A DNA stretch of 64,000 bases from Virgibacillus sp. MSP4-1 (GTDB lineage Bacteria > Bacillota > Bacilli > Bacillales > Alkalibacillaceae). Position 1 is the stretch's first letter, and each line of letters opens with the position of its first letter. The notes under the pieces were generated by a model. It was not told the origin of the DNA. It saw only the letters and a list, made by a program, of their open reading frames with translations, and ran no database searches. The translations under genes and the position numbers were made by a program. Below are positions 34,855 to 44,765 of this stretch, one piece after another. The DNA lies in contig NZ_CP048021.1 of the NCBI RefSeq assembly GCF_010092505.1, forward strand, positions 2,294,001 to 2,358,000, written 5' to 3'.

Positions 34855-36177
34855 TTATAATGAGCTAATCTGATCATCAGCTTCTGTCATCACTTCTTCT
34901 TCCTCTTGTTCTTCAGAGGCATCTCTTACCCGGATAATATCTGCACCCAATTGTTTCAGCTTACCTACAATGTTTACGTATCCACGGTCCAGATGCTTTA
35001 ATTCGGTCACACGTGTATAACCGTCAGCTACTAATCCGGCTATGATTAAAGCTGCGGCTGCACGCAGGTCGGTTGCTGTAACTTCAGCTCCCTGCAGGTC
35101 AACTGGACCTTCAACGATTGCGCTTCTGCCTTCGATACGAATATTTCCGTTGATCCGTCCGAATTCCTCGACATGCATAAAACGGTTTTCGAATACCGTT
35201 TCACTAATGACACTTGTGCCTTCTGCTTTCATCGCGAGTGTCATAATCTGTGGCTGCATATCTGTAGGGAATCCCGGATATGGCAGCGTTTTTACATTGA
35301 CCGACTTAAGTTCTTCAGGGCCTATTACGCGTAGCCCTTCTTCTTCCTCTTCAATAATGACCCCCATCTCTTCCAGTTTTGATATGGTTGAGGTCAAATG
35401 ATCGGCGACTGCGCCTTTAACATAAACATTTCCACGTGTGATGGCAGCTGCAGCCATAAATGTTCCGGCTTCAATTCGGTCCGGAATAGTTGTGTGCTCG
35501 GTTCCTTTAAGAGAGTCTACACCTTCAATTTTGATCGTTTCGGTTCCGGCACCAATGACTTTAGCCCCCATCTTATTTAAGAAATTGGCCAGGTCAACAA
35601 TTTCGGGCTCTCTGGCGCAGTTTTCCAGTATGGTTTTTCCTTCAGCCAGTGCGGCGGCCATCATAACATTCTCTGTGGCGCCTACACTTGGGACGTCTAA
35701 ATATATTTTTGCACCTTTTAATCGACCGTCTGTATAGGCTTCAACAAAACCATTTCCAACATGTACTTTGGCTCCCATCGCTTCAAAGCCTTTCAAATGC
35801 TGGTCAATGGGTCTGGAGCCAATTGCACAGCCACCCGGCATGGCTACTTTCGCGTGGCCATAGCGTGCAAGAAGAGGACCTAAAACAAGGACAGATGCGC
35901 GCATTTTTCTTACGTATTCGAGTGGTGCTTCTGTTGTTAAAGGTCTTGCTGAATCTATAACGAGTGTATGATCATGAGATAATACGTTCACATTCATGTT
36001 TCGAATCACTTCACTCATGGTTTCCACATCAGCGAGTGCTGGTACTTCATGAATCACACTTTTGCCTTCACTTGCCATTATACTTGCTGCAATGACGGGC
36101 AGGACAGCATTTTTAGCACCGGAGACCTTCACGGTACCCTTAAGCTGCCTCCCACCACTTACGATGATTTTATCCAA
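34855..36177 (-). CDS. murA: UDP-N-acetylglucosamine 1-carboxyvinyltransferase MurA
   Basis: MurA transfers enolpyruvate from PEP to UDP-GlcNAc, the first committed step of peptidoglycan synthesis and the fosfomycin target. The 440-residue protein has the N-terminal SGAKNAVLP (Lys22 in the PEP site), the loop [15 protein letters not shown] with the fosfomycin-sensitive Cys117, and RIEAGTFM and GFPTDMQPQ further on. The C-terminus carries an extra acidic tail ([14 protein letters not shown]). By its place next to ywmB and spoIID it corresponds to B. subtilis murAA, the essential copy. Confidence 0.96.
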   Translation of the reverse strand: MDKIIVSGGRQLKGTVKVSGAKNAVLPVIAASIMASEGKSVIHEVPALADVETMSEVIRNMNVNVLSHDHTLVIDSARPLTTEAPLEYVRKMRASVLVLGPLLARYGHAKVAMPGGCAIGSRPIDQHLKGFEAMGAKVHVGNGFVEAYTDGRLKGAKIYLDVPSVGATENVMMAAALAEGKTILENCAREPEIVDLANFLNKMGAKVIGAGTETIKIEGVDSLKGTEHTTIPDRIEAGTFMAAAAITRGNVYVKGAVADHLTSTISKLEEMGVIIEEEEEGLRVIGPEELKSVNVKTLPYPGFPTDMQPQIMTLAMKAEGTSVISETVFENRFMHVEEFGRINGNIRIEGRSAIVEGPVDLQGAEVTATDLRAAAALIIAGLVADGYTRVTELKHLDRGYVNIVGKLKQLGADIIRVRDASEEQEEEEVMTEADDQISSL

Positions 36178-36210
36178 TACTTTCCCCTCCGCGTCCTCAT
36201 TTTCACTATA

Positions 36211-36948
36211 TTAATATTCAGTTACAAGGATTGGCGTTCCTATAATGACATTCGATCCATGCGCCAAACCGTTTCGTACAGCCATTTGAACATTCATTTT
36301 TTCTCTCTGTGATATAGGTATTTCATCTATCGTCCATTTGTGAATATATCCTGATACGGTGTTAAAATTTTTTTCATTCAACGTTTTAAGCTTATCCATG
36401 TTCGTCTGTTCCTGAAATTTATCAACCAAATAATTACTTTTAATATTATCACTAGTTTGTGCCCTCATACAAGTGAAAATCGCAGGCATTTTGTCGAATA
36501 ATCGCAAAACTTGCTGATTTAATGTTTGTCTTACCCTTTTTTCGACATTTTCGCCCCACTTTTTTCCTGTTAGTACATATTTAAATTCAGCTGTAGCAGA
36601 ATTTTTCTGGTGCACTATGGATAACTGTTCGGTAAAGCCGCCTATTTTATTATGGTTGTTTATTATAATTTTTTCGGCCTGGTTATCCAGCTTTTGAACA
36701 TCAACGGACGCATCAGGGAATTGACGGTTCAAAATTTGCTCCACACTTCCGGATTCCAGCTTTACCTTATCACGCATCAGGACCTGCCACTCTGTAAGCT
36801 TTAATTGCTCATTCTGAAAAAACGAATAGATCTCATTTAATGGCTGCAGATGATGGGACGCCTCAGCCTCGGGGGCAGTCAGATTGAGGTTCATAAAGAA
36901 AATTAATAGACTAATAGATATGATGGCTTTTTTATAGATTTTATTCAT
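36211..36948 (-). CDS. ywmB: YwmB-family exported protein (TATA-box-binding-like fold)
   Basis: A 245-residue protein of the YwmB family, known as a conserved hypothetical with a TBP-like fold. It has an N-terminal signal or anchor (KKAIISISLLIFFMNLNLTA, residues 6-25), then a mixed alpha/beta region with QLSIVHQKNSATAEFKYVLTG and a late FNTVSGYIHKWTIDEIPI. The likely location is outside the membrane. It sits directly upstream of murA with a 33-base gap, as in B. subtilis, so a cell-wall link is plausible but unproven. Confidence 0.85.
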   Translation of the reverse strand: MNKIYKKAIISISLLIFFMNLNLTAPEAEASHHLQPLNEIYSFFQNEQLKLTEWQVLMRDKVKLESGSVEQILNRQFPDASVDVQKLDNQAEKIIINNHNKIGGFTEQLSIVHQKNSATAEFKYVLTGKKWGENVEKRVRQTLNQQVLRLFDKMPAIFTCMRAQTSDNIKSNYLVDKFQEQTNMDKLKTLNEKNFNTVSGYIHKWTIDEIPISQREKMNVQMAVRNGLAHGSNVIIGTPILVTEY

Positions 36949-37117
36949 AAGAAATCCCTCTCCCGTACTTTTTAGTCTTCATTATGGGCAATTGGGCGAA
37001 GGTTTAAACATGGGGAAGTATTTTCAGATGAAGATTTCGGTGAAAAGTCCCTGCTTAAGATGGTTTTTATTTGCCTGAATTCCACGCTTATTTTCCGGGA
37101 TTTAGGGGATTAAAGCC

Positions 37118-37154
37118 TAATAAAAATAGCAGAAGATCAAGCGTCCTCTGCTAT
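37118..37154 (-). terminator. Terminator of ywzB (and probably the nuo operon)
   Basis: ATAGCAGA (37126-37133) pairs with TCTGCTAT (37147-37154); the minus strand continues TTTTTATTAGG. Confidence 0.85.
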
Positions 37155-37167
37155 CTCCATTGTACCT

Positions 37168-37398
37168 TTAAAATAAATAGATTAAATCCTGTGCCCAGGA
37201 AAGGATATCCAGGAAGAAGTTGCTGGCTGTTGTCCCGATGGTTATGCAGACAAGGATAAACAAGATCCGGGCTTCCATGACCTTGCCTTTTTTGAAAAAC
37301 TGTTCCATCCGCATTCCCTCGAGAACCTTCCATGTAAGCACAAAAAATACAATATGTGAAACTAAGCCTGTTAGTGCTGTTATTCCAATTGATTCCAT
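37168..37398 (-). CDS. ywzB: YwzB/DUF1146 small membrane protein
   Basis: A 76-residue protein with two membrane helices (about 7-24 and 47-66) separated by a basic loop (EGMRMEQFFKKGKVMEAR). This is the DUF1146/YwzB pattern. In B. subtilis the gene sits between the atp genes and murAA; here it directly follows nuoN by about 70 bases, with a terminator after it and none between, so it is probably the last gene of the complex I transcript. Function unknown. Confidence 0.85.
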   Translation of the reverse strand: MESIGITALTGLVSHIVFFVLTWKVLEGMRMEQFFKKGKVMEARILFILVCITIGTTASNFFLDILSWAQDLIYLF

Positions 37399-37468
37399 GA
37401 TTTCGACCCTCCTGTATTATCTCTATTTACTTTGCAACAGAAAGGCGGGCAATGTCAATTCGATTGGA

Positions 37469-38938
37469 TTATGAAAAGAAGTTCAAGGCTAAAAACGGGA
37501 AAATTCCCAGTCCAATGGTGCCGATGAGACAGAGGAGTAAAGGAGTCCACTGCAGCACCGTAATCCTGGGCGCCTCTTCCTCGTGTGGTCTGCGGATAAA
37601 CATCTGGACGAATATATTGAAATAATAAATATAGGATATCACGGTCATAAGTGCCATCATTCCGGCTAACAGATATTGAGCGGGGTTTGCGATCACCGCT
37701 CCTATAAAAATATTCAGCTTTCCAATAAATCCTGCAGTCCCCGGGATTCCAGCCAGTGAAGCAAGGAAAAGGGTCATCACGACAGCTAATCCGGGAGATT
37801 TTTTATATAAACCTGTGAAAATGGATACATCCTCTGATGCTTTCTGCTCTTCCAGTATGTATACCACCATAAAGGCTCCTATCGTCATAAACACATAGGC
37901 AAGGAGATAAAACCAGATATTTTCCAGGGACATCGGTGTTAACGAGACAAGCGGGATCAGGATATAACCGGCGTGGCCAATGCTTGAATACGCAAGAAGC
38001 CGCTTCATGTTCCGCTGTCTGAGGGCGATAATATTTCCCACCACCATCGTTAAAATAGAAACGGTAGCGACAAACCCAAACATCGCTTCAAAAAGGGCCT
38101 CATTTTCTGCTGCCACCCCAATGGAATGGAAAAGGTCCCAAAAGAGTCGAATGATGATCATAAACCCAGCTGCTTTGGAAATGACACTTAAAAACGCACT
38201 GACCGGAGTCGCAGCACCCTGGTACACATCCGGAGTCCACATATGAAAGGGCACGGTGGAAATTTTAAAGCCGAGTCCAATAAACAATATGATAAATCCT
38301 ATGAGGGCAACCGGCTCCCCACTTCCGAGTGAACCGGACATTTCCCGGGAAATATCGACAAGTTTGGTTGATCCTGATACTCCGTAGACGTAACTCATGC
38401 CGAAAAGCGTAAAAGCTGTCGCAATTCCTCCATTTATCACATATTTCAGCGCTCCTTCATTGGAGTGAGCATGCTGTTTCCGCAGTCCAACCATAATGTA
38501 AGAGGATAAAGACAGCAGCTCCAGTCCTACAAACAGAGTAATCAGGTCGGCACTGGACGCCATCATCATGGTTCCCAGTAATGCCGCCAGAAGCAAGTAG
38601 ACATATTCGCCTTTATCTTCAATTTCCTGATGAGCAGATCTTGATAAAATCATCAGGAAGATCAGCAGACTCCCCAGCAGCAGGATGAATTTGAAGTAAA
38701 AGGAAAACGGGTCAAAGACATACGTATCATAGAGAATGGACACATACGGATGCCCAGCCTGAAACGCTAAGAAGAGGATAGAAATTCCAATGCTGATGAT
38801 GGCAAGCCAAGGCAAATGCCTCTTCCACTGTTTTTTTCCAAATAAATCTATCAGGGACAGCAAAATTCCCGCAATTAAAATGGTGAACTCTGGTGCCATC
38901 ATTCCCCATTCAAAGCTTCGTAATGTTTGTAAATCCAT
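37469..38938 (-). CDS. nuoN: NADH-quinone oxidoreductase subunit N
   Basis: NuoN is one of three antiporter-like membrane subunits of complex I that pump protons (or possibly sodium) across the membrane. The 489-residue protein has about 14 hydrophobic segments; ALKYVINGGIATAFTLFGMS and FKISTVPFHMWTPDVYQGAATPVSAF are the conserved TM5 and TM7-8 parts with the key lysine, and RLLAYSSIGHAGYIL follows. It is the last nuo gene, three bases after nuoM. Confidence 0.94.
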   Translation of the reverse strand: MDLQTLRSFEWGMMAPEFTILIAGILLSLIDLFGKKQWKRHLPWLAIISIGISILFLAFQAGHPYVSILYDTYVFDPFSFYFKFILLLGSLLIFLMILSRSAHQEIEDKGEYVYLLLAALLGTMMMASSADLITLFVGLELLSLSSYIMVGLRKQHAHSNEGALKYVINGGIATAFTLFGMSYVYGVSGSTKLVDISREMSGSLGSGEPVALIGFIILFIGLGFKISTVPFHMWTPDVYQGAATPVSAFLSVISKAAGFMIIIRLFWDLFHSIGVAAENEALFEAMFGFVATVSILTMVVGNIIALRQRNMKRLLAYSSIGHAGYILIPLVSLTPMSLENIWFYLLAYVFMTIGAFMVVYILEEQKASEDVSIFTGLYKKSPGLAVVMTLFLASLAGIPGTAGFIGKLNIFIGAVIANPAQYLLAGMMALMTVISYIYYFNIFVQMFIRRPHEEEAPRITVLQWTPLLLCLIGTIGLGIFPFLALNFFS

Positions 38939-38941
38939 GAC

Positions 38942-40417
38942 TTAGCCTCCTATCCCCATAAGTATGGTTTCAAGTGTCTGCTGGATGGTCCGTGCAATCG
39001 AGTTCGGAAATACGCCGATGCCAATGATACACAGAAGCAAAGTCGTCGCTGAGAGCCCTTCATCCATGTTTAAGTCTTTAAGATTTCCAAAGGTATTTCG
39101 ATAGCTTCCGAATGTCATATTTAGTATGGCTCTAAGGAAATAGACCACGGTCATGATTAACCCTAGTGTTCCCAGCACTCCAACTACGGGCATGTTTTCA
39201 AAGATTCCGAGAAAAACCGTAAATTCACTGACAAAGCCACTCATTCCAGGCAGTCCAAAACCTGCGAATGCGGCTGCCAGGAAAAATCCTGCGAGCAGCG
39301 GGGTTAATCGGGCAAGACCGCTCAGTCGTTCCAAACGGGTCGTCTGTGTCCGCACGAGCAAAATTCCTACGAGCAGGAAAAATAATGCAGAAATTAACCC
39401 ATGTGATACGGCCTGAAAGATCGCCCCCTGAATGCCTGCCTCATTAAGAGCAGCCATCCCAAGGAGAATCAGGCCCATATGGGAAATACTCGAATACGCA
39501 AGCACCGCCCGCAACTCATTCTGCACAAAGGCCAGAAAAGCCCCGTACAATAGATTTATTAATCCCAGGATGGCGATCACCGGTGCCAGTTTTCCAAAAG
39601 CCTCCGGAAAGAAGGCTACCCCGAATTGGATCAGTCCATAAGCACCGATTTTTAACAATACCCCTGCATGAATCATCACCAGAGACGGTGGTGCATGGAC
39701 GTGGACCTTGACCATCCAGGAATGAAGCGGGAAAATGGGCAGTTTGACGCCAAAGGCAAGCAATAATGCGATGGCGATTCCCAGCTGAAGACCTTCCTGT
39801 TCCCCGCGGGTGAAATATTCCGCCACGACTGAAAAATTCGTGTTGCCAGCATTCACAAATATAACGGTAATCGCCAGTAAGAGCAGCATCGATCCCAAAC
39901 CGTTATAAATGATATAGCGAAAGGCTGCTTCCTCCCGATCCGTGCCGCCCCATTTGCCGATCAAAAAAAACATCGGAATAAGGGTAATTTCGAAAAATAC
40001 GAAGAAAAGGATCAGGTTATCCGCGGAAAACACCCCGAGAATTCCCATTTCCAGAATAAACATGAGGATAAAAAACCATTTTACGTCTTTGCCAATCAGC
40101 CACCGTGCTGATAGCATAGCAAGTAACGAAACGACCGTGGTCAGCAAAATCAAGACCACGCTAAATCCATTTGCTGCCAGTTCATAATCCAGGGTTAATG
40201 TCCGCTCGACCACCTGAAACGTCATCCACGATACCTGCTCTGTCAGGCTGTTCCCGGCCTGAAACTGGACAAATACCAGAACAGAAAGGAGGAGAGGAAC
40301 AAAGGCTGCCATCAATGACAGTACTTGCGGGCGTTTTGGATCATCCGAATTTTTCGTAAACAGCAAAGCCAGAATGCCAATGACAGGGGAAAATACTAGC
40401 AAGGTAAGGATACCCAT
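38942..40417 (-). CDS. nuoM: NADH-quinone oxidoreductase subunit M
   Basis: A 491-residue antiporter-like subunit of complex I. The conserved glutamate helix is FFVFFEITLIPMFFLIGKWGG cut here at the family core (Glu near residue 142), and KLPIFPLHSWMVKVHVHAPP is the lysine/histidine-rich TM7-8 segment, followed by LAYSSISHMGLILLG. Fourteen helices are predicted by hydrophobicity. It lies between nuoL and nuoN with gaps of three bases on either side, which points to translational coupling. Confidence 0.94.
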   Translation of the reverse strand: MGILTLLVFSPVIGILALLFTKNSDDPKRPQVLSLMAAFVPLLLSVLVFVQFQAGNSLTEQVSWMTFQVVERTLTLDYELAANGFSVVLILLTTVVSLLAMLSARWLIGKDVKWFFILMFILEMGILGVFSADNLILFFVFFEITLIPMFFLIGKWGGTDREEAAFRYIIYNGLGSMLLLLAITVIFVNAGNTNFSVVAEYFTRGEQEGLQLGIAIALLLAFGVKLPIFPLHSWMVKVHVHAPPSLVMIHAGVLLKIGAYGLIQFGVAFFPEAFGKLAPVIAILGLINLLYGAFLAFVQNELRAVLAYSSISHMGLILLGMAALNEAGIQGAIFQAVSHGLISALFFLLVGILLVRTQTTRLERLSGLARLTPLLAGFFLAAAFAGFGLPGMSGFVSEFTVFLGIFENMPVVGVLGTLGLIMTVVYFLRAILNMTFGSYRNTFGNLKDLNMDEGLSATTLLLCIIGIGVFPNSIARTIQQTLETILMGIGG

Positions 40418-40420
40418 TTC

Positions 40421-42283
40421 TTAAAATCCCCCTTTCATCATGTAAACAGCCACAAAAACAACCATTCCTAAAAATGCAACCGCTGTGTAAGTCTGTGTCT
40501 GTCCGGTTTGTGATTTAGAACCTGATTTACTTAACGTAGTCACCAGCTCCCGAAAAAAGGTAACCAGGAACCCGACTCCATACCGTTCAACGTAGGCAAA
40601 CACCCGGCCAAGCCGGCCTGCCCCCTTAACAAAGGTGGCGTCATAAAATTCATCGATGTAGTATTTGCGGGCTAATAAATTGTATGTTCCTGCCATGGAT
40701 GACTTCCATGCTTCCTGATTTATCTGTTTCTTTATGTAAATCATGTACGCGAGCAGGATCCCTCCCAACGAAATCAGAGTAGCGGCAACCATAACCCATA
40801 CAGAGCTTCCGTGATGGGTTTCGGCTAACGCAGGGCTTTCCCGTAATAACCAGTCGCCCAGAAAGGAACCGAACCAGCTTGTATTGAAAAAACCTGCACC
40901 CACTGCGAAAACAGCTAGAATCGCCATCGGAAGTTTCATTGTAAAGGGGATGGAGCGCACCTGGTCCATTGACTCTCTGCTTTCCCCATGAAATACGAGA
41001 AAATATAAGCGGAACATGTATAGAGACGTTAAGAATGCTGCAGTCAGTGCGATTACCCATAAGCCGTACTGTCCATCCGCCCAGACTGCCGATAACATTT
41101 CCTCTTTGCTGAAAAATCCGGAGAAAAGCGGGAAGCCGCTTATGGCCAGAGCACCAATCCCAAAGGTGACGCTCGTAAACTTCAGGCGATGATGAAGGCC
41201 GCCCATTTTCTTTATGTTTTGGGTATGAACAGTATGAATGACCGCGCCTGCAGCCAGGAATAACAACGCCTTAAAGAAAGCATGAGTAAATAAGTGAAAG
41301 ACACCTGCTGTATAGCCTGACGTCCCCAGCGCCAGCATCATAAAGCCAAGCTGGGAAATGGTTGAATAAGCCAGCACCTGCTTGATATCATTCTGAACAA
41401 GTCCGATGGTTGCCGCATAAATGGCTGTGAATCCCCCAATGACTGCCACAACCATCAGGGCGGTTGTACTGGTCAAATAAAGAGGATACATCACAGCAAC
41501 CAGATAAACTCCCGCCGCTACCATAGTTGCTGCGTGAATCAGTGCGGAAACCGGCGTTGGTCCCTCCATCGCATCAGGAAGCCAGGTATGCAGAGGAAAC
41601 TGACCTGATTTCCCAACCGCACCGATAAAAATCAGAATTCCGATCAGGGTCAGCATTCCCCCATCCACCTGACCATCAGATATGGCGGAAAATATCGCAT
41701 CAAACTGGAGACTTCCTGTTTGCCAGAAAATCAGGATGAGTCCGATCAACAGTCCCATATCGCCAATGCGGGTCATAATAAACGCCTTTTTCGCCGCTTC
41801 CTTAGCCCTGTTTTTATAAAAATAAAAACCGATTAACAGAAAGGAGCCGAGCCCGACAAGCTCCCAGAACATATAAAACTGCAGTAAGTTTGGCGATATA
41901 ACAAGTCCGAGCATGGCAGCGGTAAAAAGACTTAAGTATGCAAAAAAGGTCGTCAGCCGCTTCTCGTTTTCCATATAACCTAAAGAATAAATATGTATAC
42001 ACAGACTGATAAAAGCAACTAAAATTAACATGAGGCCGTTTAAAGGGTTAAGCAGTGTCCCAAATGAAATCTGAGTGGAACCAATGACAAGCCATGTCCA
42101 CTCCTGAAGAGCTGTTCCTGTATCCAGCAGCTGAATGAAAACAAGAGCAGCTAAAAGAAAGGCCAAAGCGGATGACAGTACAGCGATGTGGCCGCCTGTG
42201 TTTTTCATCTTGTCCCTGAAAACGATGAGCAGAAAAAACGTGAGCAAAGGTATTACTGGGATCAGCCATGCGAATTCGATCAT
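40421..42283 (-). CDS. nuoL: NADH-quinone oxidoreductase subunit L
   Basis: The largest antiporter-like subunit of complex I, 620 residues. The core shows FYMFWELVGLGSFLLIGFY (TM5 glutamate), GKSGQFPLHTWLPDAMEGPT (TM7-8), and LAYSTISQLGFMMLALG. The C-terminal part contains the region corresponding to the long lateral helix and last membrane anchor (ending VAVYMMKGGF). A 195-base gap, filled by a repeat element, separates it from nuoK, whereas all other gaps in the operon are short. Confidence 0.94.
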   Translation of the reverse strand: MIEFAWLIPVIPLLTFFLLIVFRDKMKNTGGHIAVLSSALAFLLAALVFIQLLDTGTALQEWTWLVIGSTQISFGTLLNPLNGLMLILVAFISLCIHIYSLGYMENEKRLTTFFAYLSLFTAAMLGLVISPNLLQFYMFWELVGLGSFLLIGFYFYKNRAKEAAKKAFIMTRIGDMGLLIGLILIFWQTGSLQFDAIFSAISDGQVDGGMLTLIGILIFIGAVGKSGQFPLHTWLPDAMEGPTPVSALIHAATMVAAGVYLVAVMYPLYLTSTTALMVVAVIGGFTAIYAATIGLVQNDIKQVLAYSTISQLGFMMLALGTSGYTAGVFHLFTHAFFKALLFLAAGAVIHTVHTQNIKKMGGLHHRLKFTSVTFGIGALAISGFPLFSGFFSKEEMLSAVWADGQYGLWVIALTAAFLTSLYMFRLYFLVFHGESRESMDQVRSIPFTMKLPMAILAVFAVGAGFFNTSWFGSFLGDWLLRESPALAETHHGSSVWVMVAATLISLGGILLAYMIYIKKQINQEAWKSSMAGTYNLLARKYYIDEFYDATFVKGAGRLGRVFAYVERYGVGFLVTFFRELVTTLSKSGSKSQTGQTQTYTAVAFLGMVVFVAVYMMKGGF

Positions 42284-42303
42284 TTCTTAAATCCCTTCCT
42301 TCT

Positions 42304-42459
42304 GGATAAAGTGAAACTTCCATCAATAGAGGTTCTCCATCCCCACTGGTGGTTAGTTGAACTTAACAGGAATTTGCCAGCCGTTTATCCCACTCAGGAT
42401 TGTGGGTTCCCCTAAAGATTTGAAGTGGGCATATTACGACCAGTTCCTGCGTGATAAAA
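42304..42459 (-). repeat. Structured intergenic element, copy 2, inside the nuo operon
   Basis: About 156 bases between nuoK and nuoL matching copies 1 and 3: GATAAAGTGAAACTTCCATC at the left, GGTTAGTTGAACTTA in the middle, TTGAAGTGGGCATATTACG and GCGTGATAAAA at the right. In the transcript (minus strand) CACCAGTG pairs with TATTGATG with G-U pairs, so the hairpin seen in copy 3 is partly kept. It is a member of a dispersed family inserted into an operon. Confidence 0.85.
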
Positions 42460-42478
42460 GCATTCCCGGACCTGTCTG

Positions 42479-42793
42479 TCAGTCTTTCAAATCATTTCCT
42501 TCATCGATGTTGACACTGTGTTTTCTGCGGTACCATGCAATTAAAATCGCCATGCCGACAGCAACCTCAGCGGCGGCAATCGTAATCGAAAACAGTGAGA
42601 AAACCTGCCCCGTAATATCCGGATGGGCGCCGTACTTACTAAAAGCAACTAAGTTTACGTTTACAGCGTTCAGCATGAGTTCAATACAAATGAGAACAAT
42701 AATCGTATTCCGTTTCGTTAATGCGCCAAACAGACCAATACAGAACAAAATCAGAGCAAGAATGAGAAAGGGCTGCAAAGGGATGGAACTCAT
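42479..42793 (-). CDS. nuoK: NADH-quinone oxidoreductase subunit K
   Basis: A 104-residue, three-helix membrane subunit of complex [19 protein letters not shown] carries the conserved glutamate of TM2, and [17 protein letters not shown] the second in TM3; both lie on the proton path. Its start overlaps the nuoJ stop by 4 bases. A repeat element follows before nuoL. Confidence 0.94.
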   Translation of the reverse strand: MSSIPLQPFLILALILFCIGLFGALTKRNTIIVLICIELMLNAVNVNLVAFSKYGAHPDITGQVFSLFSITIAAAEVAVGMAILIAWYRRKHSVNIDEGNDLKD

Positions 42794-43302
42794 TGGTCAT
42801 CCCCCTCTCTTTTGCGGGTCAATACGACGGCACCCATAAGAGCAACCAATAGAACGATGGACACCAGTTCAAAGGGAATGACATAATGACTGAAAATGCT
42901 TTCCCCGATTTTCCGGGTGTTGTCTGCATGAAGCGTCTCCGCTCCCGGTCCAAAATAAAGATCGCGGATGCCTGTATATACAGTGAAGAAAAAAATAATC
43001 ACCCCAAGGCCGGCAAATGCTGCTCTGATTCGGCTGGAGACTCTGTCCTCCTCTGCCTTATGATCGGTCAGCATAATTCCAAATGTCAGCAGTATGGTCA
43101 CTGCACCTGAGTAAATGAGGATTTGCACCACAGCAACAAACTCAGCAGACAGCAAGACGTAAATGCCTGCCAGACTGACAAAGGTAAGGACAACGGATAA
43201 CAGCATATGCACGACCTTCTTCAGGTTAATCATGAGGATCCCACCAAGGATGGCTGCACCTGAAAGGATTAAAAAGGCGAGAAATTCCCCATTCATGGTC
43301 AA
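42790..43302 (-). CDS. nuoJ: NADH-quinone oxidoreductase subunit J
   Basis: A 170-residue membrane subunit of complex I with five hydrophobic segments. The conserved [21 protein letters not shown] cut at the family core and [21 protein letters not shown] mark TM2 and TM3; the glycine-containing TM3 can form a pi-bulge that gates proton transfer in homologues. It overlaps nuoI and nuoK by 4 bases each. Confidence 0.94.
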   Translation of the reverse strand: MTMNGEFLAFLILSGAAILGGILMINLKKVVHMLLSVVLTFVSLAGIYVLLSAEFVAVVQILIYSGAVTILLTFGIMLTDHKAEEDRVSSRIRAAFAGLGVIIFFFTVYTGIRDLYFGPGAETLHADNTRKIGESIFSHYVIPFELVSIVLLVALMGAVVLTRKREGDDQ

Positions 43303-43712
43303 TTCTCCTCCCGAATATGTGTATCATTTTCATCCAGCCATTGAAGGTCCTTAAAGTGTTCATCTCTAGAGTAGTCCGCCAGTTCAAAATTATTGGTCAT
43401 CACAATGGCCTCAGTCGGACAGACCTCTGTACAAAGGTCACACAGGATACAAATTTCAAAATTAATATCATACGTTTCAATAATTTTTCCTTTCCGATCA
43501 GGGTCCGGATGCTTTTTGCCAGTGAGCTGAATGCAGTCAGTCGGACAGATGTTTACACACTGGTTACAGACAATGCATTTTTCCGGATAAAACTTCTGAA
43601 TCCCCCGAAAGCGATTCGGCATAGGGATCGGTTCATCCGGATAGGAGTAGCTCATATTTTCCTTGGACATATGACGAATGGTATGAGCCAAGCCTTTTGC
43701 TAAACCTTTCAT
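43299..43712 (-). CDS. nuoI: NADH-quinone oxidoreductase subunit I (2x[4Fe-4S])
   Basis: A 137-residue iron-sulfur subunit that carries clusters N6a and N6b towards quinone. Two full CxxCxxCxxxCP motifs are visible: CIVCNQCVNICP near residue 47 and CILCDLCTEVCP near 86. The N-terminus is amphipathic (MKGLAKGLAHTIRHMSKE), consistent with binding to the membrane arm. It overlaps nuoJ by 4 bases and follows nuoH by 45. Confidence 0.95.
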   Translation of the reverse strand: MKGLAKGLAHTIRHMSKENMSYSYPDEPIPMPNRFRGIQKFYPEKCIVCNQCVNICPTDCIQLTGKKHPDPDRKGKIIETYDINFEICILCDLCTEVCPTEAIVMTNNFELADYSRDEHFKDLQWLDENDTHIREEN

Positions 43713-43757
43713 GATTCCACCACCTTAATTAGAGGTTGAATAACAATTCTTTCTTCC

Positions 43758-44765
43758 CTAGAAAAACAGTTCCTTCAGTATGGCTGATAAAAAAATATTG
43801 GCCATAGCTGCCGGCAGCAGTACCTTCCAGCCGAATTCCATGAGCTGATCGGCACGCAGGCGGGGCCATGTCGCGCGGATCCACATAAATACGTACACAA
43901 CGATGCTGAATTTGATGCCAAACCAGATAAAGTCCGGGATAAAACCAAGTCCCGGGATGGGATTCCAGCCCCCGAGAAATAATACGGTAATCAGGGCTGA
44001 CATCGCGAATAAGTAGACATATTCGGACAGCATGAAAAACGCAAAACGAAAGCCCGAATACTCCACATGATAGCCGGCAATTAATTCCGATTCCGCCTCG
44101 GGTAAATCAAATGGAATGCGGTTCAGCTCTGCCGTTGCAGAAATAAAAAAGATGATAAATCCGATTGGCTGTAACAGGATATAAGGAACATATTGCTGCT
44201 GCTCAACGATTTCAATAAGGTTCAGACTCCCGGCAAACAGTACCACTCCGACAAGGGACATCAGAAGCGGGATCTCATAGGAAATCATTTGAGCGGCTGA
44301 GCGCATGCCTCCCATTAAGGCATACTTGTTATTGGAGGCCCAGCCCGCTGTCAGCATTCCCAATGTTGATATTCCGGATATGGCAATAAAATAAAGAAGA
44401 CCTACCCCAAAATCGGCAAAGAGAATCGATTCAGTAAAAGGGATGGCTGCTAAAACCATAAACGAAGGGACAAAGGCTATCACCGGGGCAAGCCAGAATA
44501 ATGCCCGGTCTGCCTGTTTCGGCCGTGTATCTTCTTTAATCAGAAGCTTCAAGACGTCAGCTACGGTTTGCAGGAGTCCGAACCTTCCCCCTGTACGATT
44601 GGGGCCATAGCGCAGCTGAATATAGCCCAGCACTTTTCTTTCAGCTAAAATGGCATAGGTGACAAAGCCCAGGACAATGGATAGTAAGGGCATAGTGATG
44701 AGGATATAGGTAATGAGATTGGAGCTTGCCGGTTCGGTTGCCAGTAATTCACTCATCCATTCCAT
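43758..44765 (-). CDS. nuoH: NADH-quinone oxidoreductase subunit H
   Basis: A 335-residue membrane subunit that forms the floor of the quinone chamber. LRYGPNRTGGRFGLLQTVAD and EAESELIAGYHVEYSGFRFA are the invariant loops, with several acidic residues linking quinone chemistry to the proton path. About eight helices are visible. Its first base overlaps the last base of nuoD. Confidence 0.95.
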   Translation of the reverse strand: MEWMSELLATEPASSNLITYILITMPLLSIVLGFVTYAILAERKVLGYIQLRYGPNRTGGRFGLLQTVADVLKLLIKEDTRPKQADRALFWLAPVIAFVPSFMVLAAIPFTESILFADFGVGLLYFIAISGISTLGMLTAGWASNNKYALMGGMRSAAQMISYEIPLLMSLVGVVLFAGSLNLIEIVEQQQYVPYILLQPIGFIIFFISATAELNRIPFDLPEAESELIAGYHVEYSGFRFAFFMLSEYVYLFAMSALITVLFLGGWNPIPGLGFIPDFIWFGIKFSIVVYVFMWIRATWPRLRADQLMEFGWKVLLPAAMANIFLSAILKELFF

